Positions 9,313 through 19,220 of a stretch of 27,259 nt of DNA are shown piece by piece. This stretch comes from Litorisediminicola beolgyonensis (GTDB lineage Bacteria > Pseudomonadota > Alphaproteobacteria > Rhodobacterales > Rhodobacteraceae), in contig NZ_JBHTMU010000049.1 of assembly GCF_042679605.1 (NCBI RefSeq), positions 1 through 27,259 of the forward strand, read 5' to 3'. The position numbers and the translations under genes were made by a program. The number at the start of each line of letters is the position of its first letter. Position 1 is the stretch's first letter. The notes under the pieces are model-generated. The model searched no databases and was not told the origin of the DNA. It saw only the letters and a list, made by a program, of their open reading frames with translations.

Positions 9313-11736
9313 TCAGCCGGTTCCGCCACCCACCGTGGCAAGCCCCGAGGCGTCGAGAAGCCGCGTGACCTCTTCTTCCAAGAGCCGCTCGTCGGCCTCG
9401 CCCCGGATCGGGATACGGCCCGGTTCGAGAAAGAGCGGGGCCGCGAGCGGGGTGACGCGATCGAGCCGCACGAGGTCGATCCGGTCTCCGACCCGCTCGG
9501 TCATCTCGCGAATGCGGGCGAAATCGACGAGCCCGCGCATCGCCTCTTCGCGGGTGATTTGCAGGAGCAGGTGGTCGGGGTCGTATTTCACCAGCGTGTC
9601 ATAAAGGATGTCCGATGACATCGTCGCCTGCCGCCCGGTTTTGCGCTGCGCGCCGACCTGCCGCTCGATCAGCCCGGCGATGGTGGCCGATGCGCGGAAG
9701 GTGCGTTTCATCACCGCGTTGCCCTGCAGCCAGCCATCGAGCCCGGCTTCGAGCCGCGCCAGATCGAAGAGCGGCACCGGGTCCGTGACCGCGTCGAGCC
9801 CCCAGATCAGCACCGCGTAATCGGTCGAGACGAAGCCCATCGGCGCGAGGCCTTCCTCCTCCATCCGCTTGGTCAGGAGAAGCCCCAGCGTCTGCATCGC
9901 GTTGCGGCCCGCGAAGCCATAGGCCACGAGGCTCTCGCGCCCGTCATGGGGAAAGCTCTCGATCAGGAGCCGCCCGGGCTCGGGCAGGCGCGAGACATCG
10001 CGCTGGAGCCTGAGCCAGTCGGCGGTATGGGCGGGCAGCTCGGGCCAGTCGGGCTGCTGGAACATCTCGACGATGCGCGCCGAGAGCTGGGTCGAGGTGG
10101 CGAATTTGGTGCCCGCGAAGGTGGCGATCTTCGGCTTGCGATGGGCGTCGCGGGTGACCTCGACCACCAGCTCGCGCAGGCCCTCGTAGCGCACGATCTG
10201 GCCGCCGATCAGGAAGGTGTCGCCCGGGGTCAGCGAGGCGGCGAAGCCTTCCTCGATCTCGCCCAAGGGCGCGCCGCCCCGCCCGCGCCAGCGCACCTTG
10301 AGCGTGTCGCTGTCCTGGATCGTGCCGATATTTTGCCGGATCCGGACCGCCGAGCGCGGATCGCGCAGCTCCCAGAGCCCGTCAGCGCGCTGCCGGATGC
10401 GCTGCCACTGATCGTAGGCGCGCAGCGCGTAGCCGCCCGTGGCGCAAAACTCCAGGCAGGCGTCGAAGGCGGCGCGCGTCAGCCCGGCATAGGCGCCGGC
10501 CGAGATCATCTCGGCATAGAGCATGTCGGCATCGAACGGCCCGGCCGCGGCGGCGATCAGGATATGCTGGCAGAGCACGTCGCGCGGACCGGGCCCGCGG
10601 CTTTCGCCGTCGAGATCGCGGTCGCGCACCGCCTGCAGCGCCGCCACGCATTCCACGACCTCGAAGCGGTTGGCGGGCACCAGAAGCGCCTTGGACGGCG
10701 CGTTGTAGCGGTGATTGGCGCGACCGATCCGCTGCACCAGCCGCTTGACGTTCTTGGGCGCGCCGACCTGGATCACCAGGTCCACGTCCCCCCAGTCGAT
10801 GCCGAGATCGAGCGAGCCGGTGCAGACGATGGCGCGCAGGTCGCCCCGGACCATCGCCGCCTCGACCCGCTCGCGTTGCTGGCGGTCGAGACTGCCGTGG
10901 TGGATGCCGATGGGCAGCGCGTCTTCGTTGGCGAGCCAGAGCTTGTGAAAGAAGATCTCGGCCTGGGCGCGGGTGTTGTGGAAGATGAGCGTGGTCTTGT
11001 GGCGGCGCACCTCGTCGAGCACCGCCGGGATGGCGTAGGCGGCGCCGCCGCCGGACCAGGGCGGCGCGTCTTCGGTGACGAGCATGGAGATGTCGGGATC
11101 GGGGCCGGGATCGGCCTCGAGAATCGCGCATGGATCGGGATGGCGGGCGAGAAGCCTGGCGATGGCCTCGGGGTCCTCGACGGTGGCCGAGAGACCGACC
11201 CGCCGCAGCTCGGGACGGAGCGTCTGCAGCCGCGCGAGCGCCAGCATGAGCTGGTCGCCACGCTTGCTTTCGGCGAGCGCGTGGATCTCGTCGACGATCA
11301 CCCTTTGCAGCCCCGCGAAGGTGCGGCCTGCGTCCTCGTAGGAGGTCAGGAGCGCAAGGCTCTCGGGCGTGGTCAGAAGGATATGCGGCGGATCGGCGCG
11401 CTGGCGCTTCTTGCGGCTGCCGGGCGTGTCGCCGGTGCGATCCTCGACCCGGATGGCAAGACCGGCCTCCTCGATGGGGGTGCGCAGGTTGCGCTTGATA
11501 TCGGCGGCGAGCGCCTTGAGCGGGCTGACATAGAGCGTGTGGAGCCCGGGCGCGGGGGCCTCGCCGAGCTCGGCCAGGGTCGGCAGGAAGCCCGCCAGCG
11601 TCTTGCCGCCGCCCGTGGGCGCGATGAGCAGGAGCGCGGGCGCATCCTTGCGCTCGAGCATGGCGCGCTGGTGGGGATGGAGGGACCAGCCGCGGCTGTC
11701 GAACCAACGCTCCAGGCTTGGCGGCAGCGCGGTCAT
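9313..11736 (-). CDS. Lhr-type DEXH helicase, ligase-associated DNA damage response
   Basis: 807 residues, the usual length of the short (Lhr-Core) helicases. Superfamily 2 motifs are clear: Walker A APTGGGKT (39-46), TTPESLALL, DEIH at 149-152, SAT in GLSATVED, and motif VI VQRIGRANHRYN. The remaining C-terminal half matches the Lhr winged-helix and Lhr-specific domains. It would unwind DNA or RNA:DNA hybrids 3' to 5' during repair. The start is the ATG at 11734-11736 (MTALPPSLERWFDSRGW); the in-frame ATG 39 bases upstream falls in the hairpin region and is less likely. It is followed by pdeM, the usual partner. It is preceded by a 191-base gap holding two perfect hairpins, so it is probably transcribed separately from rpe. 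No LexA box of the GTTC-N7-GTTC type is seen in that gap. Confidence 0.92.
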   Translation of the reverse strand: MTALPPSLERWFDSRGWSLHPHQRAMLERKDAPALLLIAPTGGGKTLAGFLPTLAELGEAPAPGLHTLYVSPLKALAADIKRNLRTPIEEAGLAIRVEDRTGDTPGSRKKRQRADPPHILLTTPESLALLTSYEDAGRTFAGLQRVIVDEIHALAESKRGDQLMLALARLQTLRPELRRVGLSATVEDPEAIARLLARHPDPCAILEADPGPDPDISMLVTEDAPPWSGGGAAYAIPAVLDEVRRHKTTLIFHNTRAQAEIFFHKLWLANEDALPIGIHHGSLDRQQRERVEAAMVRGDLRAIVCTGSLDLGIDWGDVDLVIQVGAPKNVKRLVQRIGRANHRYNAPSKALLVPANRFEVVECVAALQAVRDRDLDGESRGPGPRDVLCQHILIAAAAGPFDADMLYAEMISAGAYAGLTRAAFDACLEFCATGGYALRAYDQWQRIRQRADGLWELRDPRSAVRIRQNIGTIQDSDTLKVRWRGRGGAPLGEIEEGFAASLTPGDTFLIGGQIVRYEGLRELVVEVTRDAHRKPKIATFAGTKFATSTQLSARIVEMFQQPDWPELPAHTADWLRLQRDVSRLPEPGRLLIESFPHDGRESLVAYGFAGRNAMQTLGLLLTKRMEEEGLAPMGFVSTDYAVLIWGLDAVTDPVPLFDLARLEAGLDGWLQGNAVMKRTFRASATIAGLIERQVGAQRKTGRQATMSSDILYDTLVKYDPDHLLLQITREEAMRGLVDFARIREMTERVGDRIDLVRLDRVTPLAAPLFLEPGRIPIRGEADERLLEEEVTRLLDASGLATVGGGTG

Positions 11737-11753
11737 CGGCCAAGGCGCCCGGG

Positions 11754-11824
11754 ATGCGAGGGCAGGCCCTCGCATGCGAGAGGCGCTGCCTCTCGCGCTC
11801 TCCGGGATATTTCCGGACAGATGA
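11754..11824 (-). repeat. Intergenic element: AT-containing tag plus two perfect hairpins
   Basis: Read on the minus strand, a TCATCTGTCCGGAAATATCC tag (within 11802-11824) is followed by two back-to-back perfect stems: GCGAGAGGC / GCCTCTCGC with a 3-base loop (11776-11796) and ATGCGAGGGC / GCCCTCGCAT with a 2-base loop (11754-11775). From memory, a tag of the form 'CATCT-N-CC-AAATA-CCC' followed by GC-rich hairpins recurs between genes in many Rhodobacteraceae genomes, so this is probably one copy of a dispersed element. It lies in the 191-base gap between rpe and lhr and may end the upstream mre-rpe transcript. I cannot count copies from one window. Confidence 0.6.
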
Positions 11825-11927
11825 GGCCAGGGGCGCGGCGCCCGGCGCTTCGGCGTGGGTCTCGGGCTGTGACGGGTGCGGCGTTCATGGACCGCTACTT
11901 ATGCGCAGCTGCGGCGGCGGGAAGGGC

Positions 11928-12608
11928 CTAGCCTTCGGCGGCGGCACGGATCGCGCGGATATTCTCGCCATAGGGGGCCGGATCGGAGACCGAGCCGCCG
12001 CGAAAGACCGCGGAGCCCGCGACCAGCACATCGGCACCGGCGGCGCGCACCAGGGGGGCCGTGGCCGGATCGACGCCGCCGTCGATCTCGATATGGATCT
12101 CGCGGTCGCCGATCATCTCGCGCAGCGCGGTGATCTTGGCGGTCATGTCGAGGAATTTCTGCCCGCCGAAGCCCGGGTTCACGGTCATCACGCAGACGAG
12201 GTCGACGAGATCGAGAAGGGGGGCTGCGGCCTCGGCCGGGGTGCCGGGGTTGAGCGCGAGACCGGCCTTGCAGCCCGCCGCGCGGATCGCCTGCAGGGTG
12301 CGGTGGATATGGGGCCCGGCCTCGACATGGGCGGTGAGGATGTCGGCGCCGGCCTGCGCGAAGGCGTCGATATAGGGATCGACCGGCGCGATCATCAGGT
12401 GCACGTCCATGACCGTCTTGATATGCGGGCGGATCGCGGCGCAGGTGGCCGGTCCGAAGGTGATGTTCGGGACGAAATGGCCGTCCATCACGTCCACGTG
12501 GATCCAGTCGGCGCCCTCGGCCTCGACGGCGCGGATCTCTTCGCCGAAATTGGCGAAATCGGCGGAGAGGATCGACGGGGCGATCTTGAGGCTGCGATCG
12601 AAGCTCAT
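11928..12608 (-). CDS. rpe: Ribulose-phosphate 3-epimerase
   Basis: 226 residues. Rpe interconverts ribulose 5-phosphate and xylulose 5-phosphate in the pentose phosphate and Calvin cycles, in the cytosol. The TIM-barrel family pattern is complete: IAPSILSADFANFGEE at the start, HVDVMDGHFVPNITFGP with the metal-binding His and Asp, DVHLMI, VCVMTVNPGFGGQKF, and HIEIDGGVDPATAP. The ATG at 12606-12608 is preferred over the GTG two codons upstream because AGGAGA lies 8 bases before the ATG but only 2-3 bases before the GTG. It lies 33 bases downstream of the ghrA-type gene, in the same direction, at the end of the mreB cluster. No other carbon-fixation or pentose-phosphate genes are nearby. Confidence 0.95.
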   Translation of the reverse strand: MSFDRSLKIAPSILSADFANFGEEIRAVEAEGADWIHVDVMDGHFVPNITFGPATCAAIRPHIKTVMDVHLMIAPVDPYIDAFAQAGADILTAHVEAGPHIHRTLQAIRAAGCKAGLALNPGTPAEAAAPLLDLVDLVCVMTVNPGFGGQKFLDMTAKITALREMIGDREIHIEIDGGVDPATAPLVRAAGADVLVAGSAVFRGGSVSDPAPYGENIRAIRAAAEG

Positions 12609-12641
12609 GGGCACGGGTCTCCTGTTCTGAGCGCGGCGCTA

Positions 12642-13583
12642 TCAGTAACCGGCGTCGCGGTCCACAAGGTGATGCAGGGGCGCGCCCCGCTCGGCGCGGG
12701 CGATATTGGCGGCGATGACGCGGGCGGCGCTGTCGGGCCGGGTCTCGGAGGCGATATGCGGGGTCACGGTGACGCGCGGATGCGCCCAGAAGGGGTGGTC
12801 CGCGGGCAGGGGCTCGGTGCGGAAGACGTCGAGCGTCGCATGCGCGACCTGCCCCTCGTCGAGCGCGGCGAGAAGTGCTGCGTCGTCGATCAGCGGGCCG
12901 CGACCGGGATTGATCACCACCGCGCCGCGGGGCAGGCGCGCCAGCGTGCGGGCGTCGAGGATATCGCGGGTCGCGGGCGTGTCGGGCAGGAGCAGAACGA
13001 CGATCCGGGCCTGCTCGAGCGCCCGGTCGAGACCGTCCGGCCCGTGGTGACAGGTGACGCCCTCGACCGATTTGGGGCTGCGCGACCAGCCGGTGACCGG
13101 AAACCCGAGCCGGGTCAGTGCCGCGGCGCAGGCCTGTCCCAGCGCGCCGAGGCCCAGGATGGTGACCGGCCGGTCCTTCGAGAGGGGCGGGGGGCTGTGG
13201 TCCCAGACGTGCTCGGGGTTCACGATATGCGCGTCCATCCCGAGATGGTGGCGCAGCACATGGCCCGTGACCCATTCGACCATGCCCTGGGTCAGGCCCT
13301 CGTCATCGACCATGCGGGTCAGGGGCACGGTGAGCGTCGGGTTTTGGACCACGCCCTCGACCCCGGCCCAGAGGTTCATCACGGCCTTGAGCCGGGTGTA
13401 GGGCGTGAAATCCTGCACCTCGGAGAGCGGCGCGTAGACCATGTAATCGACCGCCTCGGGCGCGATGTCGCTCGGGTCGGGGATCAGCCGGTAGTCGAGC
13501 CCCTCGGCATCGAGCGCGGCGGTCAGCGGCGCTTCGTACTGCGCCCATCGCTCCGCATTGGCGGCGAAAAGAACGGTGATCAC
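12642..13583 (-). CDS. ghrA: Glyoxylate/hydroxypyruvate reductase A-type D-2-hydroxyacid dehydrogenase
   Basis: 313 residues, the length of GhrA. It should reduce glyoxylate or hydroxypyruvate with NAD(P)H in the cytosol. The Rossmann signature ILGLGALGQACAAALTRLGF includes GxGxxG at 144-149. It is followed by GWSRSPK (Ser/Arg after strand 2, favouring NADPH), LLLPDTPATRDILD, NPGRGPLIDDAALLAAL with the active-site Arg, and HPRVTVTPHIAS with the catalytic His. The start is GTG, overlapping the rodA stop as GTGA, so translation is coupled to the cell-shape gene rodA. That context is unusual for a metabolic reductase. The exact substrate cannot be fixed from sequence. Confidence 0.87.
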   Translation of the reverse strand: MITVLFAANAERWAQYEAPLTAALDAEGLDYRLIPDPSDIAPEAVDYMVYAPLSEVQDFTPYTRLKAVMNLWAGVEGVVQNPTLTVPLTRMVDDEGLTQGMVEWVTGHVLRHHLGMDAHIVNPEHVWDHSPPPLSKDRPVTILGLGALGQACAAALTRLGFPVTGWSRSPKSVEGVTCHHGPDGLDRALEQARIVVLLLPDTPATRDILDARTLARLPRGAVVINPGRGPLIDDAALLAALDEGQVAHATLDVFRTEPLPADHPFWAHPRVTVTPHIASETRPDSAARVIAANIARAERGAPLHHLVDRDAGY

Positions 13584-14728
13584 GCGCGGTTCCTCGGGCG
13601 GTGTATATGCGCCGATTGCACGAGGCCGAAGGCGATCATCAGGACCAGCATCGCCGAGCCGCCATAGCTGACGAGCGGCAGGGGCACGCCCACTACCGGC
13701 GCGAGGCCCATCACCATCGACATGTTCACGGCGAAGAACAGGAAGAAGGTCAGCGCCACGCCAAGCGTCAGGAGCGAGGAGAAGCGGTCGCGGTTCTGGA
13801 GCGCCGAGGCGATGCAGAAGACGATGATCAGCACGTAGAGCACCAGAAGGGAGAAGCCGCCGACGAAGCCGAACTCCTCGGCCAGCGTGTTGAAGATGAA
13901 GTCGGTGTGCTTTTCGGGCAGGAAGTTCAGCCGCGACTGGGTGCCCTGCATGAAGCCCCGGCCCGTCCAGCCGCCCGAGCCCATGGCGATCTTGGCCTGG
14001 GTGATGTGGTAGCCCGCGCCTAGGGGATCGACCGAGGGGTCGATGAAGGTGTCGATGCGGCGGAACTGGTAGTCCTTCAGAAGCTGCCAGTCGGTGCCGC
14101 GCGACTTGAACACGACGGTGATGAAGCCGATCCCGCCCGCGACGACCGCGCCGAAATAGGCCCAGTGCACGCCCGCGATGAACATCATCAGCCCGCCCGC
14201 GACGATCAGGAGGATCGCGGTGCCGAGATCGGGCTGGGTCAGCACGAGCCCGGTCGGAAGCAGGATCAGGACAACCGGCAGGAGCACCCAGAGCGGGCGC
14301 GAGGTCTTCTTGAGCGGCAGCCAGTCGTAATAGGCGGCGAGGATCATCACGAGCGCGATCTTCATCACCTCGGACGGCTGCAGCCGCATGAAGCCGATAT
14401 CGATCCAGCGCTGCGCGCCCATGCCGACGGAGCCGAAGAACTCCACCGCCAAGAGAAGCCCGAGGCCGAGGAGATAGGCGAGCACCGCCATGTTGCGCCA
14501 GAACCAGATCGGCACCATCGCCACGATGAACATCGCGGTCAGGCCCAGAAGGTAGCGCTTCATCTGCGGCTCGGCCCAGGGGTCGAAGGACCCACCCGCG
14601 ACCGAGTAGAGCATCAGGAAGCCGACGCCCGCCACCGCCGAGAGCAGCACCACGAGCCCCCAGTTCAGGTAGAGGATCTTCCGCCAGCCCGAGGGGACGG
14701 TTTTGACGTTGTATTCAAGGTAGCTCAT
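13580..14728 (-). CDS. rodA: RodA, SEDS peptidoglycan glycosyltransferase
   Basis: 382 residues with about ten membrane segments. RodA polymerises lipid II into glycan strands for side-wall growth, in complex with PBP2. Family features include the periplasmic loop GFMQGTQSRLNFLPEKHTDF, the following TLAEEFGFVGG, and the C-terminal GVPLPLVSYGGSAMLVLM, which is the classic SEDS ending. The ATG (14726-14728) overlaps the mrdA stop in ATGA, so the two enzymes of the complex are probably made in step. Its own stop overlaps the ghrA-type start. Confidence 0.96.
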   Translation of the reverse strand: MSYLEYNVKTVPSGWRKILYLNWGLVVLLSAVAGVGFLMLYSVAGGSFDPWAEPQMKRYLLGLTAMFIVAMVPIWFWRNMAVLAYLLGLGLLLAVEFFGSVGMGAQRWIDIGFMRLQPSEVMKIALVMILAAYYDWLPLKKTSRPLWVLLPVVLILLPTGLVLTQPDLGTAILLIVAGGLMMFIAGVHWAYFGAVVAGGIGFITVVFKSRGTDWQLLKDYQFRRIDTFIDPSVDPLGAGYHITQAKIAMGSGGWTGRGFMQGTQSRLNFLPEKHTDFIFNTLAEEFGFVGGFSLLVLYVLIIVFCIASALQNRDRFSSLLTLGVALTFFLFFAVNMSMVMGLAPVVGVPLPLVSYGGSAMLVLMIAFGLVQSAHIHRPRNRA

Positions 14729-16668
14729 GCGCGGCTCGACGAGACCTGTCGCCGCTCCTCGCGCTCGCGCTTCATCTGCTCCTGCTGCTCGGCGATCTTG
14801 TCGCGGTCGGCGGCCGGGTAGGCCTCGAGCGGCGGGTCGCCCTTGTAGAGCGCCTGGAGCGTGACGTCGCGCGCGATGGGCGCTGCCGCCGACGAGCCGC
14901 CGCCGCCATGCTCCACCACCACCGAGACCGCGATCTGCGGGTTCGCATAGGGCGCGAAGTTCACGAACAGCGCGTGGTCGCGGCGCTTCCAGGGCAGGTC
15001 CTCGTTGCGGGTGACGCCCCGGGCGCGCTCGGCGGCGGTGATGTTGCGGACCTGGCTGGTGCCGGTCTTGCCCGCCATCTCCATGCCTTCGGCGACGATG
15101 CGCGACCGCCAGGCGGTGCCGCGGCGGTTGTTCGAGACGGCGAACATCGCCTTGCGGATCTGCCGCAGGTGGTTCTCGTTCAGCCCGAGGCTTTCGCCGC
15201 CGCGCGACGGGGTCTCGACCCCGTCGATGGATTTGACGAGACGCGGCTCGATGGAGCGCCCGGTGGCGAGCCGCGCGGCGAGGATCGCCTGCTGGAGCGG
15301 CGAGGACAGAACGTAGCCCTGACCGATCGACACGTTCACCGTGTCGCCGATCACCCAGGGCTGGCCGCGCTCGCGCTCTTTCCAATCCTTGTCCGGGATC
15401 AGCCCCGCCGTCACCGCCGACATCGGGATGTCGGGCGCGTAGCCCAGGCCGAGCCTGCGCGACATCTCGGCGATGCGGTCGATGCCGACCTTGAGCGCGA
15501 GGTCGTAATAATAGACGTCGCAGCTTTCGCGCAGCGAGTTCTCGAGGTTCATGTGGCCATGGCCCACGCGCTTCCAGCAGTGGAACCGCCGCCCGCCGAC
15601 CTGCAGGTGCCCCGGGCACCAGACCGTCTCGGAGGGCGAGATCAGGCCCGCATCCATCGCCGCGAGCGCGGTGACCATCTTGAAGGTCGAGCCGGGCGGA
15701 TAGGCGTCCTGCACCGTCTTCGAGGCCAGGGGACGCCGCTCGTTCTCGCGGTAGACGCCGTAATCGGCGACCGAGATCCCGCGCACGAACTTGTTCGGAT
15801 CGAAGGACGGGGCCGAGGCGATGGCCAGGAGGTCGCCCTTTTCCAGATCCATCACCACCACGCTGGCGCTCTGCTCGCCGAGCCGGGCGTTGATGTAATC
15901 CTGAAGCCGCGTGTCGACGGTCAGCTGGATATCCGCGCCGGCCTCGCCTTCACGACGCCCCAGCTCGCGCATGACACGGCCGACGGCGTTGACCTCGACG
16001 CGCTTGGCGCCGGCGCGACCGCGCAGGCTTTCCTCGTATTTGGTCTCGACGCCCACCTTGCCGATCTGGAAGCGCGGGATGCGCAGGACCGGCTCGGGAT
16101 CCTCGTAGCGCGCCAGATCGCGCTCCGAGACCGGGCCGACATAGCCCACCACATGCGCGAACATCTCGTGATGCGGATAGGAGCGGCTGAGACCGACCTC
16201 AGGCACCACGCCGGGCAGGGCAGGGGCGTTGACCGCGACCCGGCTGATCTCGTCCCAGGTCACGCGGTCGGCGACGGTCACGGGCAGGAACGGTGCGGAG
16301 CGCTTCATTTCCGCCATCGCCCGCTCGAGCTCGTCCTCGTCGAGGGAGACGAGCGTTCGGAGCCGCGCGATCACGTCCTCCACGTCGCCCGCATCCTCGC
16401 GCACGAGGTTGATCCGGTAGGAGGGCTCGTTGGCCGCGAGCGTCACGCCGTTGCGGTCGAAGATCTGGCCCCGTGCGGGCGGAATGAGCCGGATGTTGAT
16501 CCGGTTCTCCTCGGCCATCAGCCGGAACTCGTCGGCCTGATCGACCTGCATCTGCCGCATCCGGAGCGTCAGCAGCCCGGCAAAGCCCAGCTGGGCCCCG
16601 CCGAGGATCAACCCGCGGCGCGAGATCTTGCGGAAACTGTCCGCGCTTTCCTTCGGCGTACGCTTCAC
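14725..16668 (-). CDS. mrdA: PBP2 (MrdA), class B transpeptidase of the elongasome
   Basis: 647 residues. One membrane segment near residues 20-40 anchors it in the inner membrane. The dimerisation (pedestal) region runs to about 250, with RGQIFDRNGVTLAANEPSYR near its start. The transpeptidase domain carries STFK at 327-330 (nucleophile Ser327), the second motif SCD in RESCDVYYYDL, and KTGT at 534-537. It crosslinks new peptidoglycan with RodA during elongation and is the target of mecillinam. The C-terminal tail is rich in Glu, Gln, Arg and Ser. The GTG start overlaps the mreD stop (GTGA), and its stop overlaps rodA (ATGA). Confidence 0.96.
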   Translation of the reverse strand: MKRTPKESADSFRKISRRGLILGGAQLGFAGLLTLRMRQMQVDQADEFRLMAEENRINIRLIPPARGQIFDRNGVTLAANEPSYRINLVREDAGDVEDVIARLRTLVSLDEDELERAMAEMKRSAPFLPVTVADRVTWDEISRVAVNAPALPGVVPEVGLSRSYPHHEMFAHVVGYVGPVSERDLARYEDPEPVLRIPRFQIGKVGVETKYEESLRGRAGAKRVEVNAVGRVMRELGRREGEAGADIQLTVDTRLQDYINARLGEQSASVVVMDLEKGDLLAIASAPSFDPNKFVRGISVADYGVYRENERRPLASKTVQDAYPPGSTFKMVTALAAMDAGLISPSETVWCPGHLQVGGRRFHCWKRVGHGHMNLENSLRESCDVYYYDLALKVGIDRIAEMSRRLGLGYAPDIPMSAVTAGLIPDKDWKERERGQPWVIGDTVNVSIGQGYVLSSPLQQAILAARLATGRSIEPRLVKSIDGVETPSRGGESLGLNENHLRQIRKAMFAVSNNRRGTAWRSRIVAEGMEMAGKTGTSQVRNITAAERARGVTRNEDLPWKRRDHALFVNFAPYANPQIAVSVVVEHGGGGSSAAAPIARDVTLQALYKGDPPLEAYPAADRDKIAEQQEQMKREREERRQVSSSRA

Positions 16669-17204
16669 GACCTGAACCCCATCCGGTCATTCTCGCGGGG
16701 ACCCGCATGGCGGATGCCCAGAAGCCCGTGCGAAAAGGCCACCACCAGCGGATAGACGAGGATCGTCGTCACCACCTGCGACAGAAGCGTCGCCCAGCCC
16801 AGTATCGGCAGGATAAGCAGCGCCATCGCGATCTGGAAGACCAGCGCCATCACGATCAGGGCAATGGAGACCTGCAGCCATTCCACCGCGAAGCCCGCAT
16901 CGCGCTGGCTGCGTGCGCGGACCTTCATCTGCTCGGCGAAGATCAGCACCATCGCCGCCATCAGCCCAGGCGGGCGCTGGAACACCAGATCCGCAACAAG
17001 CATCGTGCCCGCGATGGCCAAGGGCGGCACGAAGGAGGGCCGCCGATGCGCCCAGGCGAAGATCAGCGCGACGATCAGGTCCGGACCGGCAAAGCCGCGC
17101 GGCGCCAGGTGCAGCGGCAGGAGGTTGAAGAACATCACCAGAAGGCAGAGCGCGCAGAACACCACGCGCATGGCCCAGAGATGGACGCGGTCGGTCTCAG
17201 CCAT
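16665..17204 (-). CDS. mreD: MreD, rod-shape membrane protein
   Basis: 179 residues with about five hydrophobic segments, for example VVFCALCLLVMFFNLLPL near the N-terminus and a LILPILGWATLLSQVVTTIL segment near the C-terminus. The motif AGPDLIVALIFAWAHRRP is typical of alphaproteobacterial MreD. It links MreC to the rest of the elongasome. The ATG at 17202-17204 is chosen because GGAGG lies about 8 bases upstream and it gives MAETDRVHLWAMR; the longer in-frame reading from 17225 would add seven basic residues inside mreC. It overlaps mreC by 8 bases. Sequence conservation in this family is low, so the order of genes carries much of the weight. Confidence 0.9.
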   Translation of the reverse strand: MAETDRVHLWAMRVVFCALCLLVMFFNLLPLHLAPRGFAGPDLIVALIFAWAHRRPSFVPPLAIAGTMLVADLVFQRPPGLMAAMVLIFAEQMKVRARSQRDAGFAVEWLQVSIALIVMALVFQIAMALLILPILGWATLLSQVVTTILVYPLVVAFSHGLLGIRHAGPRENDRMGFRS

Positions 17205-18117
17205 CGGTGGCCTCCGGCTCCGCATCCGCGACCGGCTCGGTACCGGGCTGGACCGGCGGCTCTTCGGGCGTGATCAGCGCCGAGGGCTGGGTCACGCGCC
17301 GCGCGCCGTGATCGCGGAGCACGCGCAGGAACTCGAGCCGCTCGTAGTCGGCAGCGAGCCGCACCCGAAGCCGCCCGCCCGGATCCTGCGCGACCTGTCC
17401 GATCAGGAGCCCCGGCGGGAACACGTCGCCGTCGCCGCTCGTCACGATCCGGTCGCCGGGCTTCACGAGGTCCGGGTTCTCCAGGAAATCCACCGGCGGG
17501 GCGGAGCTGTTGTCGCCGGTCACCAGTGCCCGCTGCCCCGAGGGCTGGATGATCGCCGGGATGCGGCTTGTGGCGTCGGTCAGCAGGATCACCCGGCTCG
17601 TGTTCGCGCCCACGCCCGAGATCCGGCCGACAAGCCCGATCCCGTCCATCGTCGCCCAGCCATCGACAATGCCGTCGCGCGAGCCCACGTTGATCAGCAC
17701 CGACTGCCGGAAGGGCGAGCCCGAATCGGCCAGCACGACGCCGGTGATATAGGTGAGCTTCGGATCGAGCCTGACGTTGTTCAGGTCACGCAGCCGCGCG
17801 TTCTCCTGCTCGAGCTGCAGCGCGGCCTCTTTCCAGGCCGTCATCTGCCTGAGTTCGCGGCGCAGCTCGCGATTCTGGTCCCAGATGTTCTGGTAGGACC
17901 GGAACTCGCGCGCGATCTGCACCGTCGCGGTGACCGGCTTCATCGCCCAGGACATGTTCGGCACGATGGCGTCGACGACCTGCGCGCGGAATCGCTCGAC
18001 GCGCGGGCTGTCGATGCGCCAGATCAGCACGAGGCCGATCAGGCACAGAACGAGCACCGTCAGAAGCAGCCGCTTCAGCGGTCCTCCGTAATCCTCGCTT
18101 GCCCGGTCCCGTGCCAA
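17197..18117 (-). CDS. mreC: MreC, periplasmic elongasome scaffold
   Basis: 306 residues. A membrane anchor lies at about 15-34, a coiled coil at about 69-112 (heptad-rich around NRELRRELRQM and QLEQENARLRDL), and then the two-barrel MreC domain with VLINVGSRDGIVDGW, GLVGRISGVG and the GDRIVTSGDGDVFPPGLLIG segment. MreC stimulates PBP2-RodA from the periplasm. The C-terminus is a Pro/Glu/Ala-rich tail. The start is a TTG at 18115-18117, supported by the purine-rich AGGGGGCAGGA directly upstream and by the 30-base spacing from mreB. I saw no better start. Confidence 0.94.
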   Translation of the reverse strand: MARDRASEDYGGPLKRLLLTVLVLCLIGLVLIWRIDSPRVERFRAQVVDAIVPNMSWAMKPVTATVQIAREFRSYQNIWDQNRELRRELRQMTAWKEAALQLEQENARLRDLNNVRLDPKLTYITGVVLADSGSPFRQSVLINVGSRDGIVDGWATMDGIGLVGRISGVGANTSRVILLTDATSRIPAIIQPSGQRALVTGDNSSAPPVDFLENPDLVKPGDRIVTSGDGDVFPPGLLIGQVAQDPGGRLRVRLAADYERLEFLRVLRDHGARRVTQPSALITPEEPPVQPGTEPVADAEPEATDG

Positions 18118-18147
18118 TCCTGCCCCCTAGACAAGAGCTTGGCCGCG

Positions 18148-19194
<1,047 letters not shown>

Positions 19195-19220
19195 TGCTGC
19201 CGTTCCCCCAATACCCGTTG

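Noticed and set aside
11737..11927. Search for a LexA box before the lhr-type helicase gene
   Set aside because: Only a single GTTC half-site is present; no second half at the right distance, so SOS control is not supported there.
12609..12614. GTG start for rpe two codons upstream
   Set aside because: The ribosome site AGGAGA is too close to this GTG and well spaced for the ATG at 12608.
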